A stretch of 64,000 bases of DNA, taken from Ciborinia camelliae (taxonomy: Eukaryota; Ascomycota; Leotiomycetes; Helotiales; Sclerotiniaceae). Shown here in pieces: positions 11,255 to 22,264 of this stretch (its first letter is position 1; the number at the start of each line of letters is the position of its first letter). The stretch spans positions 2,488,459-2,552,458 of the forward strand of contig JANPYM010000008.1 in NCBI GenBank assembly GCA_025890175.1. The letters are read 5' to 3'. The notes beneath the pieces were generated by a model. That model had not been told where the DNA came from. It made no database searches and saw nothing but the letters and a program-made list of their open reading frames with translations. Position numbers and translations under genes: made by a program.

Positions 11255-12500
11255 GATGAGGGGACGGGATGGGGGGAGACAAGTTTTTTTTCATTGGTAT
11301 GTGTAGGTACTATAGTCGGAGGTGGAGGAGAGGGAGAGAAATGAAAGGAGGGAGAGCTCAAAGTCCAACATAATCACGCGATACCCGCCCCCGGAGTCCC
11401 ACCAGCAACCATGATGTTTTTCAGGCCTCATGAGTATCTTAATTTCAAAGTATTCATCATCAAGATGTCGTACCACGACCTATCCTCTCCGGGGCTGTTG
11501 TTGACATCTCGGACAACCTTCTGTAGAGTCGTATACCACCTGGGCAGTCTTCTCTAGTCCAGATTCGAAGTCACGATTCTTTCGTCGTCCATCCGCGAAC
11601 GGGGGAGCATCATCACCGTGGACGAAATCAACAAACGCTGTCTCGAGATTAGATCCAATATTTTTGTTAAATCAAAACCACGATGCGCGTCATCGGTCGA
11701 ATACTTTGCGCACACCCCGTTCATTATCAGGCGCGTGCAATCGCTCCACTTCCATGACACAGGAGAGCGAGTATCGACTACGTGAAGAACAAAAACTCGA
11801 TTCTTCTGCAAGACATAAAATCCTCATCGACTCTTGTAGATCGTAACTCCCATCTCGCTCCCTCGGTATAAGTATACCTGCACCCTCTGTTCCCGTCCAT
11901 CTCAGGTCCTCGCAATGAATTTCCTCGCAATGAATTTCCTCGCGATGGAATACGCAGGCAGGCAGGCAAACAGCAACGGCACAAACCCCAAGAAAAGCCA
12001 GGGCTTCCTTCTCCTGTGAGTCGCGTAAAGATGAGCGCGAAATGACTAATGGGAGCGTAGGTATCATCTCGACCGGACTTTCGGCCTGCCTGCCTTGGAC
12101 ATTCAAGCCCCATATGCTGCGTGCAGAATCCACAACAAACACCATCAAATGACCGCTGGTTATCATACAAGAAGGCGCGAAGCTCCGGGAAACTTTCGAT
12201 ACGCTTCGTCCCCAGCACTGTCGCGTATCGTGGCCACAGCCGGAAGAACTTTCCTCTTTGTACCCAATACCTGAACATGGTGATACACCGGAAGGCAAGA
12301 GCTTTTTTAATTGTATGAGTCCAAACATCTCCATGGTTTCTTTATCTCGCCAGTTTCATGAAAGATTCGTCGAAGGTATTGCCAGAGATACCTCTGCTGC
12401 CACGGTGTATTATATTATCTCGGCCAAGGCATATTTCTTACTTTATCTAGACCCGGTGAGTGCCAGTATAAGTGTTAAAAGGACTGCTGCACGCCAAACT
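11255..12500. other. Gene-poor stretch downstream of the HET relic
   Basis: The start of a long desert. A minus-strand ORF at 11778-12278 (166 codons) lies downstream of, and on the same strand as, the decayed HET gene. It contains a segment, ELRAFLYDNQRSFDG, that could be its eroded 3' part; I cannot assign it. Another ORF (11690-12334, minus) overlaps it in a different frame and is probably a shadow. A 71-bp segment at 11356-11426 has an inverted homologue at 19161-19231. Confidence 0.35.
11356..11426 (-). repeat. Dispersed repeat, member 1 (inverted homologue at 19161)
   Basis: The reverse complement reads GCCTGAAAAACATCATGG then GGTGGGACTCCGG and TATCGCGTGATTATGTT. The plus-strand sequence at 19161-19231 is the same with about 20 percent differences, many of them C-to-T or G-to-A. 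It is too short to classify and is probably a piece of an old mobile element. Confidence 0.7.
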
Positions 12501-13016
12501 TTACGATTTCGGTATGGAGATTCCACAATTTCTTTTTTTCCCATACCCGTGGGTTTTATTATCTCTAGCACTCTCACTGCAAGGCCGCTCTAACTCTTTT
12601 GCAAGGTCTAGCCAGATGATGACTCTGTTCTGCCTTGTTGATGGTAGGCACCATATGTACCTCACGATTTCTCCCGAGGTGGTTTGTCTCATTGATACAC
12701 TGAGGTCCCTTTCCATATATGTATCTTTGTCGGCAAGGCTTAATTTTATTAGACCATCGTACAAGTTCTTTCGAATCCAAAACTTGCAGACGTTTACAAG
12801 TACAATAGTATCGTTTTGACTAGTTTCTTTCAACTCATATGTTAACGCTTCGTATTCTAAAGTGTCGGAAGAGCCTCCTAACTCCATATAGAGAACATAA
12901 GTTTCAATAAGATTATTACTAAAGCCTCCGTTGAGAAGTAAAATCCGAATTGCGGTCGCTTCGTCCGGCTCTAAAGGCTGGTATTCAAATGTGGAAAGAG
13001 GTTATTCCTCTGCCAT
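12501..13016 (-). pseudogene. Decayed HET (heterokaryon incompatibility) domain gene
   Basis: On the minus strand, ATG at 13016-13014 is followed by MAEE, a TAA stop at codon 5, and then an uninterrupted frame to 12501. The frame carries the hallmark start of HET domains: FEYQPLEPDEATAIRILLL, then YEALTYELKE (functional copies have YEALSYxWG), IVLVNVCKFWIRKNLYDGL, and QNRVIIWL (the VIIWLG-like strand). The conserved WIDAICINQ block is eroded to DLSVSMRQTT. HET proteins trigger cell death on fusion of unlike hyphae. This copy has an early stop, lost invariant residues and truncation after about 170 residues, so it is non-functional. The frame beyond the stop is intact enough to suggest fairly recent decay, perhaps by RIP (CAA to TAA). 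Confidence 0.7.
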
Positions 13017-14379
13017 AACGAAGGGGGTTTGGTCAATGCTCGGTTCTGTGTAAACTATCAGTGATTAAAACATGTGAGTAACTAATAAGTGGTGGAATAA
13101 TGGCATCTGTGTTGTCTTATCATCAACTGCAGAGATAAATGCACGCATGCATATGCCGATACTAGAGCAAGTTTCTGGTTAGCCAATAAATTGTTCTCAG
13201 ATCACAATGAAAACTGTATACACATACCAAAAACATGGGGAGACGTTGAAAATTGGCATGAAAAGATGACGATAATGATTGGAGAGGAATCGAAAAACCA
13301 TCATCCAATCCCCAAAAGAAATTTCCGAGAACTTGAACTGCCAAATTAAATATGGCAATTTGTGTGGATTTCCGAGACTACCGTCCGCCATTCTTGAGAA
13401 TCTAGCACCATAATGAAGGTTCATCGTTGAAGGTAGGATATTGAAAAGTAGGATCTTCGACGATTAAAGGTAGATTTGGCTATTGATTCTTCGAGATTAG
13501 GTTCGACAACGAGAGGTCAAGGTTCGAATTAGTGATTAGTACCTGTATATTAAATCCAGTCCCGGGAGTTGCGAACCATTCCAATTGTACGCCGAATATC
13601 TGTCTGCGCATATGTGCATAGCAAGCTCGTCTTGGGATGATGCTGCAAGTGACTCCGATGAGGTTGCTTCTTGGACGTCTGAAGAAATGAAATATTGGTC
13701 ATGCAAGTTGTATTCCCCAGTAAATATCGCTCTTCATTCACAAAATAAGAAAATCACCGCAGGACATACAAGATAAACCTCTTTATACGCCCTAGATTTC
13801 CAAAGAGGAAACTTTCGACTTCTGTTCGAGTTCCACTCCCAAAAATGGCATTTTCCCCATCTCCAGTAACACAACCTCTGAATATGAATTTCGAACCTCC
13901 GCAGAGAGAATTTCTGACAGTCGGAAGTTCGGGGTGGCAAAGTAATGTATCGCTACTTGATCGTTAGGGCGAACCGATTTAGTTTAACCGTAAGATTCCT
14001 TCACGCACACAAAACCTTTCCCTGTCCTCAACCGGCTTACACCAAACATCTGCAAAAACGACTCGCCGGCTTCTTCTCATCCAAACAATCCTCACACGAT
14101 AGATATGAGTGATAGGCATGGAGACTGCACCAAAATATGCATACATATAACTTGAGGGAAAGGAAAATGCGCGGTTCGGTGGGAATGACATCGAATTGCC
14201 TCGAGAACACATGAAGTTCGAGGTGACTTGTAGTAGGATCTAGTTATAGGGTTCTTGTGTTTGAATAATTCCATTGTATCGCTCGCCTTTTTTCAATGTC
14301 TATTTGTTTTCCTGTTGAATTGTACTCAATTCTGCGTTTCGTTTATGTATTCTTTCAAGGTTGCGATGCTTATCGATCT
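13017..14379. other. Gene desert
   Basis: Only short ORFs of 60-100 codons with no recognisable motif. It is of average composition, and I see no repeat structure. Confidence 0.4.
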
Positions 14380-14606
14380 GTCCACTAAAATCAACCCAAT
14401 TCTTTTGCATGTAACATTTTTCGATTCTTCCACTCCTTCTAAAAGAGTTCGCACATGTATTCTTTTGTGCCATTTGTTATGCGGGTTCCTATCGTGGTCT
14501 CAGCTAAGTATTGGTTCGGGTTTGAGGTCCGGTAATGTATGTTTTCACTTGTTCGTCTCCTAGATGTCCTGCGCCGTCATGCCATCGTATTAGCTTCTGT
14601 TGCATG
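14380..14606 (-). mobile_element. Ty1/copia retrotransposon relic (GAG-pre-integrase fragment)
   Basis: The minus-strand translation from about 14606 reads QQKLIRWHDGAGHLGDEQVK before stops appear. WHxxxGHLG with a following helix is the diagnostic HHCC-type start of copia integrase (GAG_pre-integrs; usual form LWHRRLGHLG). Downstream the frame is broken by several stops, consistent with RIP or age. No LTRs could be paired to it. Confidence 0.45.
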
Positions 14607-15712
14607 GTTTGTACATTCATGATCACTTTATAAAGAATGGCTGGGTGTTGTGTAATACCATCTCGTCGTCACCCAGTGATATCATCCTCTAAACTTCTAC
14701 ACCCGCTCAAAACGAGCCTCTAATCAAGGCAGCCAAGCGCCGTTGCTGTTAAAGCCATTTTCTATTTCCAAGGTGTTTTCTTCTCAGCCTTGTATGTTCT
14801 CTCCGTCTTGTCTAAGCCGACCGTACATTGTGTTGTGTTTTTACGATGGTCGCAGGAGGGCATTTGTCTTCGACTCGTCGCGCTTTGGGCATTGGGTTTT
14901 GTATATCTTCACAAAATAGTAACGGCCGGTGGTGCTATGGAAGTAATCTGCTTGTCTATCACCTATTGAAGGGAGTGTTATTAGTTTGAACATCAAAAGT
15001 TTAGAGGGTAATAACTTCAGATCATGTGTCGATCAACTCAATGCTTCCATTAATGCAGGCTGCAGTCCCGATTGAAACCCTTTCAATGTGCTAGAAAATA
15101 TGGAACTTTGAGAATGATCTGGTTGTTTCAATAAATGTTTTAGCTTCAATACTCTCGATGGCCTCGATATATGAAGTGGATTCGAGAATTTATGGACGAG
15201 GTCATTGCCATCTGATGGATTCTTAGGGTAATATTCGAAAGTGGTATTGAAGTCTAAAAGGATTTCAAGTCAATTGAGGTTGTATGCGATTCGATTTCTT
15301 ACAAAGATGAAGTGGTCGAATTTGTTGTTACCATGAAAAGAAGGAAGGTGCAATTGTAGTTTTTCTCGCTACTCCCTCCTGTGCACCTGCCAAGGGGCTT
15401 ATGTCCGGTTTCCACAATCAATGGTGGGCAAGTACAATATGTTGAATTGCTTCAGCTTTGGAAGCATCTGACACCAAGTAAACTCTTCTTCATGTTACCC
15501 AATAGTTCAACAATCTATCTTCTGCTTCTGGTCTCCACTTCAAAGTCATGAGTGTTATACGCGTGACACGTCCAAATTTTGCCATGCATGTTTCCAATTC
15601 ACATCCAGACTATGATACATGTGTCCGTCCGCTACTTGGAAGGATGTTATCGCCGATTCACGTGTAGAATGTGCTCGATGTTTCCATCGCCTTGAGGGAT
15701 TCTAAATCCGAT
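14607..15712. other. Gene desert
   Basis: Nothing recognisable. There are no ORFs of note on either strand; it may be further decayed retrotransposon. Confidence 0.35.
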
Positions 15713-15853
15713 TTATTATCGTGAAGAGTCACGTAGTCTATTCAGATGAGTCAATACTCTTGCCTCGGATATGCCTTTTCTAAGTTATTATCATAAAGAA
15801 TCATTTAGTCTATTCAGATGAGCCAATACTCTTGCCTCGAATATGCCTTTTCC
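15713..15853 (+). repeat. 72-bp tandem duplication
   Basis: Two adjacent copies (15713-15784 and 15785 to about 15853) share TAGTCTATTCAGATGAG and CAATACTCTTGCCTCG. Differences are nearly all transitions (GTGAAGAGTCAC versus ATAAAGAATCAT), the pattern expected when RIP acts on a duplication. Confidence 0.85.
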
Positions 15854-16254
15854 AATATACCTTGCCTCATTCAATGTAGTGTGGTACTGAGTCAGTGCGA
15901 AGGCCAGTTTAAATTCCAATAGCATCTCGGGGGGGGGGGTTACTAAAAGACATAACCAAAGGTAAGAGAATAGCACATCTTGCCTATAATGGACATGTTT
16001 GTCCCATTTGCTCAAATCATCAAATGACGCTAAAAATCCAACCAGAATTTTTACGGCTATAAATATCCAGACCTTTGCCCCTCTGTGAGCCTTTTCTCTT
16101 TCTCATCTCAACTTTGTGTAAGTATAATATCGTTTAGCATCCCTTCCTCTATCATATATCTATCTAATTATTTATATAGTTCAAGGTTTTATGGGCCCCT
16201 AAGCCCCAGCGAGGAACGATTCGATCGAACGGACGAGGCTTCCAAATCGTACAG

Positions 16255-16917
16255 GCGGCAAATAGGCTTGTTTGTTCAGGTCAAATGCGGTTTGGTGGTG
16301 GGGAGGCAGCCAGGTTACAGGGCGGCAAATAGGTTTATTTGTTCAGGTCAAATGTAACTTGATGGTGAAGGGGACCCATATCGCAGGGCGGCAAATATAC
16401 TTATTTGTTCAGGTCAAATGCGGTATGGTGGTGGAGGATTGGGGGAAGAACGAATCGAAGTGACACCCAGACTACAGGGCGGCAAATAGGCTTATTTGTT
16501 CAGGTCAAATGTGGTTTGGTGGTGGTGGGGCAGCCAGGATACAGGGCGGCAGATAGGCTTATTTGTTCAGGTCAAATGTAACTTGGTGGTGAAGGGGACC
16601 TATATCGCAGGGCGGCAAATATACTTATTTGTTCAGGTCAAATGCGGTATGGTGGTGGAGGATTGGGGGAAGAACGAATCGAAGTGACACCCAGACCACA
16701 GGGCGGCAAATAGGCTTATTTGTTCAGGTCAAATGTGGTTTGGTGGTGGTGGGGCAGCCAGGATACAGGGCGGCAGATAGGCTTATTTGTTCAGGTCAAA
16801 TGTAACTTGGTGGTGAAGGGGACCCATATCGCAGGGCGGCAAATATACTTATTTGTTCAGGTCAAATGCGGTATGGTGGTGGAGGATTGGGGGAAGAACG
16901 AATCGAAGATGTGGGTG
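16255..16917 (+). repeat. Nested tandem repeat: 3 x 224 bp, each of three subunits
   Basis: The core GCGGCAAATA...TTGTTCAGGTCAAATG occurs nine times, with core starts at 16255, 16322, 16388, 16479, 16546, 16612, 16703, 16770 and 16836. Spacing follows 67, 66, 91 and repeats, so the array is a higher-order repeat of period 224. Copies two and three are nearly identical; copy one is more diverged. ORFs across it (QVKCxxVV units) stop once per period and show no sign of being translated. Confidence 0.95.
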
Positions 16918-16920
16918 TTG

Positions 16921-17592
16921 GCTTTTGGGTTTAAATTCCCTTAAATCTAGGAGTATGATGGAAGCTGATACTAGATTTAAAAAGTCAAAAGTTTGACATT
17001 CTTTTTGCTTCTCCTTCTCCCGTTATACTTCCTCTCCCTTTTCAAACAAATTGACAAAGAAACTAACACATAGTTTCCGGCTATATTCGCTAACATATTA
17101 ACTAGGTCATTGAATATTTGGCTTTATGCTGGAATTTGAAGACTATAGTAAAGACTAGATCAACTTGTTCGTTGCATATTCGGCCTTGTGCTGATATGTG
17201 AAGACAAGTGTGCAAATTCAATCGACCTCATCACTAAGTGATCCAAGTAAAGTGAGTATGTTTGCCAATTCAGTACGAGTATATCCAACAGAGTAAAAGG
17301 TATGAAGAAATCCCTAATACGTTCATTCATATTATCATGTACTCCACTAAAAGGCCTTGACTAACTACCTAGATATCTATTTAGATGCTGTTTGCCTAGT
17401 ACGGTACATACACCAAAATCTGCCCAGTATCTGGGGTATCCGCGATTTCCCGGCAGATCACACGTTGAATAATTTACTCATCTCATCGAGCCATGTAGTC
17501 TTGATACCTCGGAATATTGATCATTCTTAGGGATAAAGACACCCTTCACGTAAGTCATCATTCCTTCTTACAAATAGTTGAACTTAGCTATT
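16921..17592. other. AT-rich desert
   Basis: No ORF of note. Stop-dense in all frames, possibly decayed retrotransposon 3' region, but I could not identify a domain. Confidence 0.35.
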
Positions 17593-17835
17593 CTTCAATA
17601 ATTAATGTTGGGGAATCATGTAACATGGTTTCTAGTCACATAATCAGGTAGCACATAATCAGAAATCACGTAGTAGACTATACCGCATTGAGCATAAAGG
17701 GGTAGAATATTAAGGGCAGCTAGGCTGCAACCATGTATATAGTCCTTAGTCAAACCAATCTACCATAATTCTACCTCACACTTCCTTCCTACAGTATGAA
17801 CTGGTCATCCCAGTGCACATACCTTCAATAATTAA
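17593..17835. repeat. 13-bp direct repeats around a TGTTGGGG...segment, possible solo LTR
   Basis: CTTCAATAATTAA occurs at 17593-17605 and again at 17823-17835. The first is followed directly by TGTTGGGGAATCATG, a typical LTR-like 5' end. A matching CA 3' end with a clear 5-bp target duplication was not found, so the LTR call is tentative. Confidence 0.3.
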
Positions 17836-18044
17836 CACATTTTTACTAGAACAAATGAGGATAGATGTACCTCCCCTTACATAGTATGCAAGAAGTGATT
17901 TCCCATTTCGACCACACGGAGTCTAATATCAAGGTAAATACCCTGTAGAACCCAACAAGGTCAGCAGTTCGAAATTCAATATCAGTGCAGAAAATAAATT
18001 CAATTTGGTGAGTTTCATGTTCATTCTCGCTAAACTTTAGTCGA

Positions 18045-18105
18045 GATTTTAGGGGGGAATGTGGGGTACGTTAGCGCTGGGTTAGGTGCCGGCCGTTACC
18101 CCACT
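18045..18105 (+). mobile_element. Polypurine tract and start of a candidate LTR
   Basis: AGGGGGGAA is followed immediately by TGTGGGGTACG at 18060, the arrangement of a retrotransposon polypurine tract abutting the 3' LTR. The first 50 bases also form a weak inverted repeat (TGGGGTA ... TTACCCCA). No partner LTR was found in the window, so this is probably a truncated element. Confidence 0.35.
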
Positions 18106-19160
18106 ATCTTTTTAACAACATCCAAAATCTCAAACGGTGGCTCTATCACAGAAATATGATAGGCTTCTGCAAATAAAAATACGAGGAGTTCCTTCGTTAA
18201 ACACTGTGGACTAATACTTATCATTTTCTATATAACATAATAAATAATCATGATGGGGACGAGGCGGGACGGTGACTAGTTTTCTTTCGGTAAGAGGGCG
18301 AATTTTAGCTCCGCATGTGGGATAAAGTTAGCTGATGTTAGTTAGTATGCCACTCTCGAAATACTATACAAGATGTACAACTTTAAAGTTCAAAACAAAG
18401 CAGGAAGATCTCGACTGTTAGAGCCAATTCAATGATTCGAGGTAATTATTGAAGGGTTCAAAAGGTATCTATTAAAGGTATATACACTAAGATAACTAAA
18501 TAATATCGTAGAAAAAAAGTATGATTAGAAATTATGTGATCTGATTCTCTAACAATATCTATATATTCTTAACCCACCTACATAATCACAATCCTAGAGG
18601 TAATCCGAGCGCAAGTCTTTCAACAATTGAAAATTTTCTGTTGATCAAGTAGTATTTACTTCCCTTCCCATCCCAAAAGTGTATTTCCCTTAACCATCAA
18701 ACTAGATTTCTCATCCACCATCTGTCAACCTGTAGGATTCAATGGTACAATTGCTTCCACGAGAACCTAATTATCTCCAAGTCGAGAAATGGGAATTGTT
18801 TGGAAACATCGGCTGTTTTGGGAATTCCCAGGTCTTAGAGCGTGAAAATCATTTTTGAGATGCATACTCTGTTGATATAAAATAGTTCTATATACACTAG
18901 CTTAGTCATCGAGCTATAGAATCTCCGCTAAACGCCATCAGTACCCTCCTCATTCGTATATCCCGAGCCCTTCCCCATTTATCCGAAAATCTAATCCGTC
19001 TTCTATTCTTTTCTTTCTAGTTCCATATTTGCTTATTCTATCGCAAAAAAAGTCAAAGTTACCAACCAAAGCCCCAAAAAGGATTGGTGGAAAACTATTC
19101 ACCAGAAGGCTTACGTTATATAACATCTTAATAATTAATAATTTGAAACTAAAAAATAAA
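18106..19160. other. AT-rich desert
   Basis: No gene or domain seen. Probably old mobile-element sequence. Confidence 0.35.
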
Positions 19161-19231
19161 GCCTTGAAACATCATAATTACTGGTGGGACTCCGGAGGAC
19201 TAGTATCGCGTGGTTATGTTAGACTTTGGGC
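19161..19231 (+). repeat. Dispersed repeat, member 2 (inverted homologue at 11356)
   Basis: Homologous to the reverse complement of 11356-11426 (shared GGTGGGACTCCGG and TATCGCGTG). This copy carries extra T and A at several transition sites and is the more mutated one. Confidence 0.7.
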
Positions 19232-21438
19232 ATTCCGTATTTTGGAAAATCGAGGAGACGGATAAACAATGAAGCGGAAAGAGATGGAACCAAGATGAAG
19301 AAACAGTGATTGGGTTAGTGATGCAGAACAGGTTTCAGAAACACAACTACCATTTTACTTTTCGTTCATTTATTCCTGTGGGTTCTTAAAATGGGAGGAG
19401 AAATAATTTCCTTCGAATGATAATGGAAATGGCAAGAATCCCGAGCTGGAAATCTGAGAAAGCGTACAAGGGTGATTTTAAAGCAATGGCATGATATTTA
19501 AATGGACAGAGAGCTTTAGAGCAGTTTCCTCGTGACTTTTAAATTTGAATTGGGATATTGCAAAGTCCTCATGATATTGTACTGTAGCTTTCGGGGATGT
19601 CACGGTTATGTCACGCGCTGTCATGTCACGCTTACATTGATGACCTACAAATCAATTCTCTAGCTAAAGTGTTAGGAGATTCTCTTCCCAAAACATCTCT
19701 TCTGTTATGAGATCTCGCGGTTTAGTCTGTATCATATGATTCAGCAAAGGATCGTAAATCCAGGTGGTTATCTAGGCCCCGCTCGGTGGAAAAGAATACT
19801 CCGGTCTTACAGACACATATACCGACATTACACAGCAGCTCTAGTCAGACTAGACTTATCTACACACCCCAGTCATGAATCGATAGGTAAATTGCAATGT
19901 GATTTCGTGCGTCAATGACATGGCGTACGTTCACCAAAAACATTCAATAAAGTTAACGACGCTAATTCTTTTCCCGTTTCATCACTTCTTACATTTTCAA
20001 GTACGGAATTAGCGTTATCAAACGTACGAGAGGGCTGTTGGTATCACTTGGTGTGATACGTAAGACGTCTCTTAGGTATAAACTGTATTGTATGATTATT
20101 GCTTGATTGAACATGTGCTAGCTAGGTGCTGTGGAGGAAGGAACAGCTTATCAAAGCATTACATAATCAATTCTACATCTAGCTAGTATAAAACCCTTTC
20201 CCACTTAATACAAAACTCCCTACCTTACAGTGAGAGGGGCTTATATGCCCTGCTGCCGCTAAGGTGGTCACGCGACTAAGGTAATCCCTGACGCAACAAT
20301 GGCCTTTCTCATTCCTTTTGGCTTTGAACCTTTCTTAGTTCGGATTTCGAAACCTCGGAACAAAGGGTTTTCCGTTCCGAGCTGGTCATGCAACTCATAT
20401 AATCTTTAGAGAAATAGATTTGAAAAAAGAATGATACGGTATACAGAATTGCACCACCCTTAGTGGCCTCCGCAGAACATTTTCTTCACCAAGGCTCTGA
20501 AACATTACGTAAGAACTTACGTAATCTCATCGTAATACAGTGGAGAAATCATTTTTGCTTGCTTCTATTCCGAAACCCTTTTATTTCATTTTAGGCATAG
20601 TGTCTTTCTATTTGATCCTGTATCACTGCATCTAGTACTACCGGGCGTATTCCCCATCCCCCTTGTAAATGGACCGGCGGCATATTCGGTTAAGGTTGCG
20701 CTAGTAAACGAAAATCTCTAGAGTTTGGGATGTGAATCACGATACATCAAACAATCGAACAACCAAGCAACTCACACTTTTCAAATTGAGCTTAAGAGGC
20801 CATTTGGTTGTTAATTCTCATCAACTACTCAGGTATATATGTGGTTTTCTTCATTCATCACATGTTAGGTCTATTGGATATTAAAGGGGGTAGATATGAT
20901 TGTTTAACTGTGTCACTGTGTCCATAAGTTATGCAAGTGAAGGGACGGGATCAGCATCCGCCAGTGAGCCTGTGAGGACCAGGCCACTTTCCATAATTAC
21001 CTCTCACACGTTGATGTTCCACTGCGTTTAATGCCCTGGTAAGACCAGCCTTCGTTCTACCACACCTTTTCCCTCGACCAATATTAGACAATCATTCTTT
21101 CACTCATCATTCCTGATACATCAACTACAACATCACGTAGATGTATCGAGATCCAATAACTTGTTAATAAAGGATCCCACAACAAGTTTTCGATTTATTC
21201 TCGACCTTCTTTACTTGATGTGATTATACGAGATACATATTGTAACGTTATACAGTATCACATGTATTACATCACCCAAATTGTTCGGGTGCATATTGTG
21301 TTCCGTCACTACCATGCCCTCATCAAATGGATTCTGTAGCAAGCGCCCTCCAAACCTTCGATTGATCCTATAAACCAACCCCTCATCACCCAATCTTTTT
21401 CTGATTCCTTCCCGTTCTTTTTCAAAGTCGTCCTCGCA
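19232..21438. other. Gene desert
   Basis: No recognisable gene. A minus-strand ORF at 21211-21504 (97 codons, FEKEREGIRKRLGDEGLVYRI) has a coding-like charge pattern but no known domain. Treat as an unassigned relic. Confidence 0.3.
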
Positions 21439-21610
21439 GCCCATGAAAAAATGGCACATCGATCTCTCATATACTCTTGAGCCAAAAGAGCCCGAAGAAA
21501 TCACATAATACTTCGTTCTCTATCTTTGACAAGAACCACTTCGTTGCATTCTCAATGAAGGACAGGAATTATATTTTCTTTCGGGTTTGATGTGCCATTT
21601 TTTCATGGGC
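21439..21610. repeat. Perfect 22-bp inverted repeat (hairpin arms) with 128-bp spacer
   Basis: Left arm 21439-21460 begins GCCCATGAAAAAATGG; right arm 21589-21610 is its exact reverse complement. Its arms encode MCHFFMG on opposite strands. It could be the ends of a small non-autonomous element, though no target duplication is evident. Confidence 0.85.
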
Positions 21611-21952
21611 CGCGGGAGATCATCACGATTTATCAGAAATACGGCATGGAAGCATTGCGGTATGTCTAGTACTATTCATGTGTGTCTAAAGTTCAGGATT
21701 GATGATGAATATAGGCGCCACCAGCAGGCTGGTATATCCGTGAAGGTCCAGGCTTGCCGTCACTTGCGAGTAAGATGCTCATCTCTTCGGTGAAGCAACT
21801 CCCGAGCATCATCAACGAGAAGATACTGGGCTCGAACTCGACCTAGAGGTTCGCCTTGACGGCTCTTATTGTCTCGGCATTCGAGTAGTCATGACTGATG
21901 ACAATCTGTTCGGTATCATTGCCGTTAATATTCCAACAATCTATGTTGGACT

Positions 21953-22264
21953 ATGGCGTCTGATTTATGCCGTATTAAGATGGACAAGGAGGAAGTACAT
22001 CTACCCTCACTTGATTCCGGTATGCTTGAATCCCGTCTTACTTTTGATGTACGAATACTTACCAGGAGACAGTCATCTGCCAATACATTAGAACAGGAGA
22101 AGGTCTCGGAATCAGACCTGAAATCCGAACTGGCTACTCGCAAAACATATACCTTGTACGACAATTGCGGAGCATCTCATCTAGTAAATGACAAACAACT
22201 ACTAGGACTAGAGTATCTCATCAAGACCGCGGAAGACGCCACATTCCACGCAGGAACACTATAA
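21953..22264 (+). mobile_element. Ty1/copia relic with protease motif
   Basis: An open frame of 103 codons includes LYDNCGASHLVNDKQLL, which resembles the aspartic-protease site region of fungal copia polyproteins (D-S/T-G-A/C-S-xH-xxND-xLF). The canonical D-S/T-G triad is altered and the frame ends in TAA at 22262-22264. I read it as a degenerate gag-pol fragment. Confidence 0.4.

Noticed and set aside
16255..16917. CRISPR-like array
   Set aside because: The nine cores have regular but non-unique spacers that themselves repeat every 224 bp, and this is eukaryotic DNA without cas genes.
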